From: Sphagnum compactum | Taxonomy: Eukaryota > Bryophyta > Sphagnopsida > Sphagnales | Reading direction: 5' to 3' | Length of the DNA: 64,000 nt | NCBI GenBank assembly: GCA_965153455.1 | Contig: OZ234493.1 | Coordinates: 11,894,213-11,958,212, forward strand | Shown here: positions 10,727-23,300 of the stretch, in pieces | How the letters are laid out: each line of letters begins with the position of its first letter | Position numbering within the stretch: position 1 is the stretch's first letter | Made by a program: the position numbers and the translations under genes | The notes under the pieces: model-generated | The model's database searches: none | What the model was told of the DNA's origin: nothing | The model's input: only the letters and a program-made list of their open reading frames with translations

Positions 10727-12401
10727 CTACCAAGAATGAGAGGCACGTTGCATATCTCTCAAGAGAAGGGTATAGAGAAGCTCGTTCCAAGTGTCAGGAA
10801 CCCCAGGGAGGCACCAATGGCTGCAATCCATGGCACGGAAAGTGGAAAAATTGAAAATATGTGCATCCCGTCGGTAAGCTGACAACCTTGTGATGTCAAG
10901 GAGTGTTGCTTTTACTTGCAATGATCCCCAGAGTTGCTCAAGAACTTGTGCTTGTGATGACAGCCGGATATGCGATTCATTGAAAATTGGAGCCGTCTGA
11001 ATAGGACATTCGGTTTTGTGCTTCTTGGGTTCCTCCCAGTCATTCAAATGTCCCCATGAATGGGGTTCATAATTGCGGAAAAAAACATGGGTTTTGTTCG
11101 TGTCAATGTACTGTTTGACCCAGTCCGCCCATGTTGCAACAGCAATTCGGTATGCTGACTCCATGTCCATGCCAAGGCGGAGAGATGAACCCACCTGAAA
11201 GTAGCGCCCACTGTCCCCACCCCACCTCTTGTCATTTCCACTACAGACTGTCAGCGCACCTTCAATCATCTGAAATTGGTAAGAGCAAAACACCCTCAGA
11301 ATCTTTTTCTTCTAAGACCAAATGTTGAGACCAAATTTAAATGAGAAATGCACAGGGTGAAGTGTGAAACGCACAATCGATAGGTCTTGGCGGCGGTCCA
11401 CCAGTGACCAGAGTTGAAGACTAGGACATTTGCAGTCTGCCACTGAGAGCTGGCTGACTCCAAGGTATCCAGCTTCAGGGTGGCCTTGACCCTCTTAGGT
11501 GCATGCTTTGGAGGCTGCCCAATATGCACGAGCCATCGAGATCGGTAATACTCAATTGTCACATTGAACCCTGGGAACAAGACAGCAAGGTGTGGTGTTG
11601 TCTTTGTAATGGTTTTTCCATGAATCTCTTTCACTGACCATTTGTCATGGACTCCAGTCATTAGCAGGCAAACAAGTGACTCCCACTGTGTTCGACCCAT
11701 GGAGTCTCCTACAAAAGCCACTCGTTGGTCCCTTAACCTCATGAGCATACTCATTGCATCAAACCTGAATGTGTGAATCAAAAGACAGCAGGTAAATCCA
11801 TGTTCTATGTTGTGAAAAAAAAAAGCAAATGATCCACACATGCATGCACAGAAAAGAGACAGACAGACAGACACAGACACAGAGTGTGTGTGTGAATGCA
11901 AAAGAGAAGAGAAGCTAACCTTGGAATATTGCAATCAAAGGGCTGCCATCGCCAGTTCCGGTATGTAAGATTCTGTCGTCCATTGTTGGGGCACTGAAAT
12001 CCTTGCTCGATGAATGGGCACTCAGTATACAGTGGATAAGACTCATCAAATACCCAGCTGCCATTGAAAAGGTTGCATTCCAAGGGCACAATGGAGGGTC
12101 TGATGAAGGAAGGAAGAAAATTAGCCTCCAAGGCAGCAAGAGAAGGCCCAAGGTAAATGCTGTCAAGGATGAAGAGAGATGCAATGAAAAAGAGCGTGAA
12201 AATCGAAAGGATTATGGAGATTGGACTACAGAGGAGGCTGGAGTGGCGGACTCCTCCTTCAGAACTCCACAGTGACATCGTCTCCAGTTGTTCTTCGCCA
12301 GGATTCTCTTCCTCTTCTTCCTCCCCGCCATAGATGAGGCCCCATTTCTGTCCGCATCTGCAACCACCGCGGCTCCTCTCGCCCCGATGCACGTCTCCCA
12401 A
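10727..12401 (-). CDS. TBL: Trichome-birefringence-like (TBL/PMR5-Cas1p) polysaccharide O-acetyltransferase
   Basis: Proposed exons on the minus strand are 12,401-11,920, 11,764-11,375 and 11,210-10,727, giving 451 aa with consistent phases. A cytosolic N-terminus is followed by one membrane anchor at about residues 56-84. The PMR5N domain (about 108-160) ends in CNIPRF across splice 1. The GDS motif is FVGDSMGRTQW (S182), followed by NSGHWW, and the C-terminal DxxH motif is DCSHWCLPG (D419, H422). TBL proteins are Golgi type II membrane enzymes that acetylate xylan, mannan or pectin through a Ser-His-Asp esterase-like triad. Two uncertainties remain. Translation might start at Met42 instead. 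The last acceptor could also lie at 11,270; I prefer 11,211 because it gives KTYRFGRYFQVG, collinear with the family's KT-x-R-GG-x-YFQ-x-G. The individual TBL clade and its polymer substrate cannot be assigned. Confidence 0.88.
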
Positions 12402-12720
12402 ACCCCGACCCGCAACAACCTACCATCCGCAGCAAACCACTAGGTACCTACCTACCGCACCCGCACTTCTTTCCCACACACACAACTACCTACCCGCGAC
12501 AACCCCACCAGGTACCTACCTCCCCTGCACTTCTTCGGCACAGACAACAACATACCCGCAACGACCTACCTACCTACCTACCTACCCCCCAAATGCACAC
12601 ACAATAAAAGTTTTCCCTTTTGGGAGAAGAGGAGGGACCCCCCACAAGGCCTCTAATTATTATACGGTCGTGCCTGCCTGCCTGCCTACCTACCTACCTA
12701 CCCTGGCAAGTTCAACAATT
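12402..12720 (-). promoter_or_regulatory. TACCTACC (AC-element-like) array upstream of TBL
   Basis: Within about 320 bp upstream of the TBL start, ACCTACC/TACCTACC motifs recur at about 12,445-12,456, 12,485-12,495, 12,512-12,520, 12,563-12,587 and 12,683-12,702, partly as a (CCTA)n microsatellite. ACCTACC is the classical AC-I element, and TACCTACC fits the MYB46-type secondary-wall consensus. That the tract is regulatory is inference; it could be a plain microsatellite. Confidence 0.4.
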
Positions 12721-12779
12721 TCAGTGTCCAATAATAATTATTTTGTTTTAAAGATTTTATGATGAAAATTGGAATATAT

Positions 12780-13060
12780 ACCAAAGTTTTTCTAAGAGAT
12801 TTTTTATTTTCTTTCACACGATTTTTTTTTCAAGTGAAGAAACTTAGATTTTAAAAAAAAATTATTTTGAAAATTCCATGTCGAAAACTTGAATATATCA
12901 TCCCCAACTAATTTTTCTAAGAGATTTTTAAATTTTCCTTCATATAATTTTTTTTCTTTGAGATTATTTAATTTTCCTTCATATGATTTTTTTCTCTTTG
13001 AGATTTAAAAATTTTCCTTAACATAATTTCGTTTCTTTGAGAATTTTTATAGAAATTTTC
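12780..13060. repeat. Degenerate tandem repeat of about 43-45 bp, T-rich
   Basis: Units of the form GAGATTTTTAAATTTTCCTTCATATAATTT-like sequence recur at about 12,916, 12,960 and 13,003, with more diverged copies upstream from about 12,795. Boundaries are blurred by T runs. Confidence 0.5.
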
Positions 13061-13127
13061 ACATTTTTTGGAAATAATATAATTAATGTTGATGCTGCCA
13101 TGGTTGGGGAGGGGGCATGGATTTTTT

Positions 13128-13144
13128 GGGGGGGGGGGGGGGGG
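13128..13144. repeat. Homopolymer of 17 G
   Basis: An uninterrupted G run lies between T6 and T4. It follows a short motif (AATATAATTAATGTTGATGC) whose relatives occur near 47,445 and 45,080, so it may belong to a dispersed repeat. Run length may be affected by sequencing error. Confidence 0.8.
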
Positions 13145-13989
13145 TTTTCTCACAATGTTCTCAATGATGTTCCACAAGTTACAAATGTGTTTGTTCCCCC
13201 CATGATGTTCCTTAAGTTCCCAATGTGTTTCCATCCATACCGCACTTTTATCCAATATAATTTGCTCAAAGTTCTCCCCTTCTAATATTGGTGTGCCAAA
13301 GGTAGAGGCACTCCATCTTCACATAAAAACTTTTATTTTGGGGGAGTTTCAGCTTTTCTTTTTTGTATGGACCAATCAAAATGGCTCATTACACGCCCTA
13401 AATTAAAAAAAACTTGAGAATTACCCATTTAATTACCTAATGAAGATTTTTAAAAATAGGTACCCTAACTCTTATGACAAATAAGTTTCACACTAGGGCT
13501 TGATTTACAAGTCCCAACTATGAGTAGGAATCCTATGTGGCTATATATTTTTTGGTTCATGGGTCGGACTTAGGCAAGGAGTTGTTGGGTAGAGCAAAAC
13601 CCAACTCCAAAGACAAAGTCCCAACCAATTTGTTTTAGTAAAATAATAATAAAAGTAGCTTGAGACGGTCCACTCAATGTACGAGTCTTTCTTTTTGGCA
13701 TGAAATTGAAAGTTGGCGGGGCTGGCTGTTTTTCTTCTTCTTCAAGTGTGTCGGAGTTAGAGCAAAAGGTTTAGTTAGGGCAATTTTTAATTTTTTCCAT
13801 GTGAAAAGATGAAAGGTTTTTCACAAAATTCTTTATGTGTACACTTTGGAAGAGTGTGTTGTTGGTCTGGAGAAATTTTTTTTCCCTTACAACAAGTATA
13901 GAAAGGATAATATGGTGCATTTTGGTCCATTTGCATTTCAAGGTGAAGATAAAAAAAGTTTCAAAAATAATTAATGTATGCAGATGATT
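13145..13989. other. Spacer, no gene seen
   Basis: AT-rich DNA without convincing open frames, RNA genes or recognisable elements. Confidence 0.4.
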
Positions 13990-14855
13990 CAAAGTGAGTA
14001 TGAAGAAGAACCATCATCATCATTTCAACACTTTGCTTGTATAGTACAAGTTGTTGAATGATAACATACTCACAATGATATGTATATGTTTTACTACTAT
14101 AAAAGACAGCAAGAATCACTAGGGTAAACTGGCCCATCACCAATCACCTGCTTACAACCGAACACTCATTTATATCTTCATCATATGTGCTTCATTTTGA
14201 GTGATTTAAAATGTTATGGGAGTGCAACCTCAAACTCTAGAAATCATCTTCGAAGTGCAAAGGAAAATGAGTAATGAAAAAAGTGGAGCATGAAGAACCA
14301 CCATCATCATCATTTCAACACTTTGCTGGTATGTTTACAAGTTGTTGAATGATAACATGCTCACAATGATAATGTATTACTACTATAAAAGACAGCAAGA
14401 ATGACTAAGGGTAGACTGGCCCATCACCAATCACCTGCTTAGTAACAAACACTCGTTTATATCTTCATCATATGTGCTTCATTTTGAGTGATTTAAAATG
14501 TTATGGGAATGCAACCTCAAACTCTAGAAATCATCTTTGAAGTGCAAAGGAAAATGAGTAATGAAAAAAGTGGAGTATGAAGAACCATCATCATCATCAT
14601 TTCAACACTTTGCTGGTATATTTACAAGTTGTTGAACGATAACATGCTCACAATGATAATGTTTTACTACTATAAAAGAGAGCAAGAATGATTAAGGGTA
14701 GACTGGCCAATCACCAATCACCTGCTTAGTAACGAACACTCATTTATGTTTTCATCATATGTGCTTCATTTTGAGTGATTTAAAATGTTATGGGAATGCA
14801 ACCTCAAACTCTAGAAATCATCTTTGAAGTGCAAAGGAAAATGAGTAACGAAAAT
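13990..14855. repeat. Three tandem copies of a 287-bp unit
   Basis: The word GAAGAACC followed by a (CAT)n run and TTTCAACACTTTGCT begins at 14,005, 14,292 and 14,579, exactly 287 bp apart each time. The copies share blocks such as TAAAAGACAGCAAGAATGA, CACCAATCACCTGCTTA, CATATGTGCTTCATTTTGAG and AGAAATCATCTT in the same order. They differ by few substitutions and small indels, so the triplication is fairly young. A (AAT)n microsatellite abuts the third copy at about 14,851-14,872. No long frame runs through the unit. Confidence 0.9.
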
Positions 14856-15189
14856 AATAATAATAATAATAATATTTAAATTCCAGCTACAAAATGCGTT
14901 TTTTTTTTTTTTTTTCCTTCTTTTTGGACCCCTCTTACTTTCAAACCTCATAACTTTCTTATTTCAAACCCCTAATCCTAACCCTTTTTCTTTTTTTTTC
15001 TGAAAAGGTGTAATTTCATCCGGTGGTCCTGAGCCGTTGGATCGGGAGTCGATGGGCAATCTTGACGGTAGCAGTGCATCTTTCGACCCTGTGTGTTTCT
15101 ACGAATTCTGTAGATCTTGGATTCTACCATTGTGTCACGTAGAATTTTCAGGAAATCTATGATTTCTTTGTTAATTTATGGGTGCTCTC

Positions 15190-15623
15190 TGAAAGGCATA
15201 TAATAAAAAGCGTTTTGTGTCCCACAGTGTGCACGGAGGGAGGGAGAGGAAGTGAGGGAGTGAGAGAAAGAGAAGAGTGCTTTGTTTCTGGTTGCTGTGC
15301 TCCCGAAAGATTTGATGGAAGATTGCTTTCCATTGGCTCGTAAGGGAAGAATAAATTGACTCTCAAGGTTGTCGGGAATCGTAAGTGACAGATTTCAAGC
15401 TCAGTCGTGTAGGATCGAGGAAGTTGTTGGCGGAAAGACAGTGTGACGTATTGTCGTTTCGACAATTGCGGATTCGTGGAATCGTGTAAGGGTTCTCTTG
15501 AACCCCGGAGACGGACTAGAGGGGTGGGACGTCAGTGGTTCAATGTGTTGAAGATCAAAGGAACTGTAAGGTTGTAAAAGGAAAGAGGAGACGAAGAGGA
15601 GGAGAGGTGAAGGGAGGAGAGAT
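15190..15623 (+). promoter_or_regulatory. Probable core promoter and 5' leader of CSN6
   Basis: A TATA-like CATATAATAAAAAG lies at about 15,197-15,210, followed by a GA-rich tract (15,235-15,275) and a GC-balanced, purine-rich leader up to the ATG at 15,624. The transcript start is not determinable from sequence alone. Confidence 0.3.
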
Positions 15624-18600
15624 ATGTCGTCAAGCAGCGGGTTGACATTTAAGCTGCATCCTTTGGTGATAGTGAACTTATCGGATCATTATACGCGCAT
15701 CAAGGCACAGAGTGGATCTTCCTCGCCGCTGCCTCGAGTATATGGCTGCGTTCTCGGCGTGCAGACTGGGCGCACTGTGGAGATTTTCAACAGCTTTGAA
15801 CTGCACTACGACGCCACTCAAAATGTCCTGGACCGCGCATTCTTGGAATCAAAGCAAGAGCAGTGTAAGAGCCATGCGGTTGTCCTTGCGAAGAAGACCC
15901 TGAAGTTAGGGCAAGCAGTGATCGTTTGTTGCCAATTTTTCTATAGGGTTAGGGCTAGGGTTTGCAAAGATTTGGGAGCCGAATTGGAGGTAATTTATTG
16001 CCATTTTTCATGATCTCAGAATGTTTACTGTTCTCTGCATCTGCAGGACCAGATTGTGTGCTCGGTGTCCATGTGCCTTTCTGGATACCATAGATGTCTT
16101 AGCTCAAGCCCTGTGGTCAGTTTAGGGTAGGGTTAGTGAGGGCTCACGAGGTTTGTGCTCAGGCTGTTTGCCCAAGAGCTTCCATCTTCAGTGATGTGAG
16201 CTCTGTAATATAGAAAATCCTTGTGGTGTTATTTGCTGTTTACTCAGAAACTTGACTGAAGAATCAATTAAACATCTTGTTAGTTGTCCTGTGGTTTTGG
16301 TTTCACAGATAAGAAGGTCTTCCCCAAGTATGATGTACTAGGCTGGTACTCAACTGGCAGTGACATTCAGGACTCAGATATGCTCATTCATAAATCTGTA
16401 AGTTTCTTTCTGCTTTCATCCTGACACGTTCTTTTCCAGCTTTCGTGCAACTGTTCGAAAGATTCATCTAATGAAGCATTAATGAAGGGTGTGCTGCAAT
16501 TGTTGCAGCTGACAGACATCAATGAGAGCCCAGTGTACTTGTTGCTCAATCCAGCCATCAACCATGCACAAAAGGATCTGCCCATTGCTATTTTTGAAAG
16601 TGGTGGGTACTTTTACTCTTGAGAACAGTTGTGTTTCATCCATCACTAAAGGGAATTTGAAGATTTCATAATTGTTTGGTTGTGTGTTGCACACAGTTCT
16701 AGTCCCTTTTGCCAAGAAATAACTGCCATCATCTAATTTGTCTAAGTAAATTAGACAAATATCTGTATGTTCCATATTTCGATAGGATCTGAAAATTGCT
16801 TCTCCAGTATCTGTGAGTTATGTGTGACCAGTGTATGTATGATGGGGTTTTTATCTTTCCAGAAATAGTGTTGCTCCAGTTTGATGTTGGACCCTGACTA
16901 GCATTCCCCCAACAACTGATTGCATGCAGAGCTGCATGTTATTGAGGGGGTGCCATCCCTTATATTTGTTAATGCAAGCTACACCATTGAGGTGATCTTT
17001 ACCTGTAGTTTTTTGCTCCCTTGTGGACACTTTCAAGTATTGAATGCTAAAAATCAGCTCTGGATCCTTGATGCATGATTTTTTATTGAACTGGTATTTT
17101 GGCACACTCAAGCACCAGAATGATTCTGGACTAAAGACACCTTATACCTGAATATGTCTGAATTTAAAAATAGATTGGGTGGTTTAAGACTCTTATTGGA
17201 ATTTATATGTGTTGAGGTATACTTTATATTTGCAGCGAATGGTCCAAAAATGGATTTCTGTGTAACCCAACCCTGCACTATGATGGTGAGCCTCTGCAGG
17301 ATATCATGTTCTTGAACTTATCAGGTGGAATTTGTGGATGGGTGTAGACAGTGGAGGCAGAGCGGATATCAGTGGACCATGTGGCACATATCAAGCCTTC
17401 CGATGGAAACTCAGCTGCTACACAGTGTAATTTCTTATCATTTCTTAGCCAATGTACTCTTCAGGTTGCAAACTGAGAGAACACTTTTAGACTGCTCTGC
17501 TAAGAGAATCAAGTTGCTGGTTGTGTAGTTCTCAGAGTTACAGAGTTTTGAGGTTTCAAATTAGAGACTTTCTGACTGAATTGTCATGCCTGCTACTGAT
17601 GGGAGAGCTTTGTGGCCCCCCTGAAGGAAATGCAGTGGCAGCCCATTTGACAGGTATGCACAGTGCCATAAAGATGTTAAACAGCCGCATCAGAGTTCTA
17701 CACCACCATCTTGTGTCTATTCAGAAAGGTATGTGACTCACCCTGTGTCACCATATGCATTCATCCACTCAAGTGTTGTATGACATTGTGCCATGAGCAT
17801 GTGGCCTTTTGGAGATACACTTCTTAGTTCCTTTCATCAGTAGACAATTGAGCTCTCGTACTGATTATGAAGATTGTTTGTACAGGAGAAGCTCCATATG
17901 ACCATTCACTTCTACGGCAAGTTTCCAGCCTAATTCGCAGACTACCTGCAATTGATTCTTCAAGATTTCAGGATGATTTTCTCATGGTATGTACTCATTT
18001 GAAGTGGGTTGAGCATTGGTTGCTCTGAGTAAATTCCCTGAGGAGAAAAAGACTAATCCTTCTGGACCCATTTTTGTGATTGCTGAAGTCCTAAAAATCT
18101 CTATTTTGCAATTATAGTCTGCATTTAACTACTCAACAGGCTTGTTTGACTGATAGGAGCATTTTTCTCTTGGTTGACAGGAGTACAATGATACTTTACT
18201 TATGACTTACTTGGCCACCATTACAAAGTGCTCCAGGTATGATCGAGTAGTGAATTGCAGCTCTGTAACAGCCCACCATGGTAGTCATCTTGTTATGTAA
18301 CTCCACGTATATGGTTTTTGGTGCCACTAGTAATTTTTGTATGCAACACAAAATCTTAAGCTCGGGCCTAACAATTGACAACCAAATTGCTTCATCATGT
18401 TGGATATTCTGAAGCTGAGGGGTGAAAACAGTCCATATTCATATCTTTAGAATGCTGTTTATTCATCTGGACAATTTAAGAATGAGACTTTTGATTGAAG
18501 GCAAGGATCCCACCTTACAAGATGTGGTGGAAGAAAGGAGAAATTTCCGTAGAATTTAACATAAGGTGTTCTAACATAGATGTGGCTGCCTGTTTCATGC

Positions 18601-18684
18601 AGTACTATGAATGAGCTGGTAGATAAATTTAATACAGCATATGACAAGCAAAATCGGCGGGGAGGACGCTCCACCTTCATCTAG
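15624..18684 (+). CDS. CSN6: COP9 signalosome subunit 6 (MPN-domain protein)
   Basis: Nine exons give 298 aa with matching phases: 15,624-15,864; 16,309-16,397; 16,509-16,602; 16,930-16,991; 17,348-17,426; 17,636-17,728; 17,886-17,986; 18,181-18,236; 18,603-18,684. The N-terminus MSSSSGLTFKLHPLVIVNLS, the MPN segments VYGCVLGVQTGRTVEIFNSF and VLGWYSTGSDIQDSDM, DINESPVYLLLNPAINH, and the C-terminal HSAIKMLNSRIRVL and MNELVDKFNTAYDK are near-identical to plant CSN6. It is an MPN-minus subunit: the JAMM zinc motif (HxH...SxxD) is absent, as expected, and CSN5 carries catalysis. In the nuclear COP9 complex it pairs with CSN5 and supports removal of NEDD8 from cullins. Plant CSN6 proteins are about 315 aa; the shorter length here reflects a short loop after SDHYTRIKAQ. 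Confidence 0.96.
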
Positions 18685-20345
18685 GTGAATGGTCTCTCTT
18701 TTAACGTTCAGGCACTTGCAGTCTTTGTTATAGGCATAAACAAATGAATTTGATTGATTGCAGAAAGGAAGTGGTCCTGGGCTGATCATAGTTTGCTCTT
18801 AGGTTGATAGCAATGCAAATCACCTATACTGAAAACTTGACCTGTAATCTATTTTGGGAGAGGTGATGATGATCTATAAGTTTGTGTAGATTTTAACTTA
18901 AGGAAGACTTAATGAAAATTTGTGTGAAATTTTATGTCTTTCTTATTTTGCCCATGTCTTATTTATGGGCCATCTTTCAATTCTGTTCAGGTTTATGTAT
19001 ATTTTAAGTATGTAGAAGTTTGCAGTACTTAGGAAGATATGACTTCCCTTGTCTTGTAGGTTCTTGATGGCCAGACTTTTCTGCTAAAGGTGAGCAAATG
19101 ACATGAAAGCTGTGAGGCAACAATGCTTCATTTCCAGGCTTGTTCTCTTTACCAAATAGTTCATGAAGAGCATATTAATAGTGTCACCACTGGCATTTTG
19201 GTTCTTTGAAACTTCCTCCCAACCATGTCATGGGTATTGTCCTGGTGGTCAGCCAAAACAGTGATGATTGCGTTATCAGCATGCAAGTGAATAGTTAGTG
19301 AGGATGGGTTTAACCACAGTTTAGCTGTCGAGTGAGCAGAGATCTAGTTGTAGCTTTACAGGAAGCATATATTGTCCAACCACGTTTAGCTGTGTACATT
19401 GAGAATATACAGGACAATGCCAAAGAGTGTTTTTTGTTACCTGGCTGGTTAGCAACTGGTTGCTTTTTACACTTCCAAGAGAGCAGGCTGTCTTACATTA
19501 GAAGCTTGTGAACTCATTGTTTGTGAGTCATTTTGAAGGGTCTCAACAAATTTTGAATATTCTCTTTTTTCAGTGAAGTTCGCTTTGAGACAAGTTATGC
19601 ATACTGCAGACAGTCAAATGGCAGATGTGCTCTGCATCTTAATCATGTGGATTAGGATGTCAATTTTGTAAGCACTGACCTGTCTGGACTCCTTCCTTGA
19701 AATATAGACTTGAACATTTTCTCCTTGAGTGAGTGAGCTAAACATTTAACATTAGAAATTGACTTAATTTTGTTTTCCTGCAAAAAAAAAATAAAAATGA
19801 CTAGCACCTTGTGTATTCTTCAGCTCAAAGATTGTGTACATTTATGCAAGACTAGGTGTTTTTGTCTTCGATGCATAGTCCTTTCGTTGTGATACAGCCC
19901 ACAAGTGATAAGACTACATTTGTAACGGGACCATAGTTTCACATGTCAATCTCGCAATCTGTGTATCACTTTACTTGATATGGTTCATGGCTAAAAGTAT
20001 TTTATGCAGGTCCCTTTAATTTTTTGGGACATTATATTTTCTCAACAGAAACATCTATTGCTTGTTTTTGTGGCACAGAATTTTGGGTCCCTGTTGTCTC
20101 TTCAATAGTCCGAAACAAGCAATGATATGCAATCAACCAGTCCTTGCCCATATACCTGGCAAGCAACTACTTCCCTTATGTTCCCGTGCTTTGTCTCTAT
20201 TGATGGACCCTAAACCCTTATCACACAGGAATTTCAAGCATTTGAAACTAGAGACAGTTTCAAGCTTGAAAATCGGGGATGTAGAAATGCAAATCACCAT
20301 GAGTCTTTGGAATTCTGAAAACATCTCCAAAACGTAATTTTTATT
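18685..20345. other. CSN6 3' flank
   Basis: Moderately AT-rich, gene-flank-like composition with no further exon joined to CSN6. An open frame at 20,062-20,337 has no recognisable domain. Confidence 0.4.
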
Positions 20346-23300
20346 CCTAATACGTGTTGAATAAATCCTTTTGGATACATATTGAAATATGGTTGAGATT
20401 GGCATGTAATTTTTTTATGATTCAAATTATAACTCACTTACAACAAGCAAGAATCTAAGCTCAAAACACAAATCGAAAATTAACATAATCTAGATGCACA
20501 AGAATTTTACATAAAATTTATTTTTAAAAAAAAAAAAAAAACCTACAAAACAAAAAAAACACATTATATTTTTGTGATTTGAAAACTCCCAATTTAAAAC
20601 TATATTTCAACAATAAAATAATTTCGAACTTTGTTCACATTTGAATCGATTCCGAGATAAAAACAGAAATTCCTAATTATTGGAAACCTCACAAATCAAC
20701 TAAACTAACATTGTTGACAATACCATCAATTTCTTAGAAATTATAAATTATTATCACTTAATATATGTATTTTCTGTTATTTTTCATTTTTTGTCATCCT
20801 TGATGTTGTTTAAGTATGTTTTTGTTGTTGATGAAGCTTAAGTCATCCCTCAATCAAAATGCCCCATTGATTTGAATTTTTGTTTAAAATGTTCAAATTT
20901 GGAAACATTTGTTAGGTCAACAATCAATCTTGGGATATCTTTTTGGGACCTTGGCTTAGCAACAATCATAGTGATTTAAAGGTTCAAAAAGCTTTGGAAA
21001 TGTTAGATGAGCTGGGTTTTCATTAATTTTTAAAAAGGACCAAAGTTTAAGGGAGAATTAACTTTCAATAGTTAAGAAATAAAAAATAATTAAAATAAGA
21101 AAATATATCACCCATTCCAAGGAAAGGATGTTTAAATGGGGGAAAATAAAATGTTCACCTTTAAATCATGTGTGGAGATGATATTAAAATATTGTTAATA
21201 CCACTTCCACTAAATATTAATGAATTTAATGTTTAAAATGAGTTTAACAAGTCTAACTAATTTTGTAAACACGACATTGATAAAGATAATGTAAACTTGT
21301 CAACTTTGATAGATATTTCATTTTCAATGTTGAATTCAACATATTTTTTATTTTGATTAAAAGGTGTCCACTAAAATATTATAAAAATTTAATTTGAAAT
21401 TTATTTATTTTTAATTTTTATAATTGGTTTCATCAATGTAACATGATAATGTAAAATTATTATTTTAATTTTTTCAATATTATCACATTGAAAATATCAG
21501 AATATTAATTATAATGAAATTTCATATTATTTTATTTGTAGTTTGATTTTTAGTACAAGCCACAAGCTATTGTCATGTTAAGTTTAATGTTATCGCTTGT
21601 TGAATTATGAACATTATGAAAATTGATCAATATAAAATCCACTGAGGAATGAATGGAAATAATGTGGGGAAAAAAATGGGGAAAGGAAATATTTGTTGCA
21701 AGATTTTATTTTCTTTGAAAAAAAAAGTTCATCAATTTTATTTTATTTTTGGGGTCAACGTAGTTCCTTTCATATGAAACAAAATGTTAAAATTTAGGAC
21801 AACAAACACAATTTGCAATCATGTGTGTAAGTCAAAAACTTTAAATATAATTTAATATTCATGTTTCAAAACATAAATAATGCATAATTTAATATATCAT
21901 TAAATCTAAAAGTGTAGTTGTTGAATGAAAAGATGAAACACAAATGCACTTGAATGTGAATCATGCATTTTAAAATAACAACATGCACAAAGGAATTTCA
22001 AAGTTTTCAAAACTTTGGTGCGATACATTGTGATAGTAGGATGAGAGACATGTGATCAAAATATTAATTTTTTGTATAATGTAAAATTTTAAATCAAAAA
22101 TCAAACTTTGAACATGTTTCAACTACATAAAAAATGAAGTATATGAATTTTTTTTTTTAAATTATGATTAATTTGCATGGTTTTTAAATTCTTACCCATT
22201 TCAATTTGCAACCCAATTTGCAAGCATTGGTGTATTGTTGACGAATTAAATCAATTATTTTCTTCTTCCTTATTTAAAAGCCTTATTTTCTTTTTATTTT
22301 CCTTCTTGTAAAATTTTTATGACAATAAATCATTCATCCTCCCATGCATTTAATTCAAATAATGACACACATTAAAAGAAAGTTGCAACCCTACAACACA
22401 TTCATGAAATGTGGAAAAAACACATGATTTAATCAATTCATAATATTTTCAAAGATTATGTGTTTTCTTTCACAAATGTTTTTGAAAATTACAACATCTT
22501 TATAGATAATATAGTGTCATAAATGCTAAGGTATTATGTTAAAAAAATAATGTAAATATATAAATGACATTCATGCACAATAAATTATGCAATAAACAAG
22601 ATGGATTGTTTTCTTCTAGTAGGTCATATTTGCATAAAGGACAAGATCATGAAATGAGTTTTAAAAGACATATAAATCATTTGATTTCATCAAATCATGT
22701 TTGTTTTATGGCAACATTTTCATTTTCTATCATATTTTGCAATGTCAACAACAATTTTAAGGGTTTCCATAAGTTGCAAGGATATTTTAAATCCATATAA
22801 TAGGAATTGATAATTCTTATATTGAATAAAAAATACAAAAAACATATTTTTATTATGTAATCAATGTTTTTAAACAATAATCAATCATTAAACATAATTA
22901 GATTGATTAGAATTTTTTTGGATATGTTTACCAATATATTGAAAATAATATTGTATAACAAGTCCATTTGTAGTTCTTTTCCTTTTTTTAATAGTCCAAA
23001 ATACACAAAATTAAGCAGTGGTTACAATTATTAATGGTATGTGTTAGTGCAATTGAACCCACTTGCTCCCTCTTGCCCTTTGTGCATGTAATTCCCACTT
23101 AATATTTACATAATTCCAATAAATCATCTATCAAACAAAAAAAAAGTAGGTAGGGGATTGATTACCTTACATAGTATCAAAATGCATAATTGTTGTAATG
23201 ACAACCACTAATGGACCATATACATGTTCACACAAACTAATTCCAATTATCATCATCATTAGAATTAGGTGACAAGTGACAACATTGAAATTGAAATGCA

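Noticed and set aside
14003-14625. (CAT)n runs as a CRISPR-like regular array
   Set aside because: They are internal to the 287-bp tandem units of a plant genome; no short identical repeats with unique spacers.
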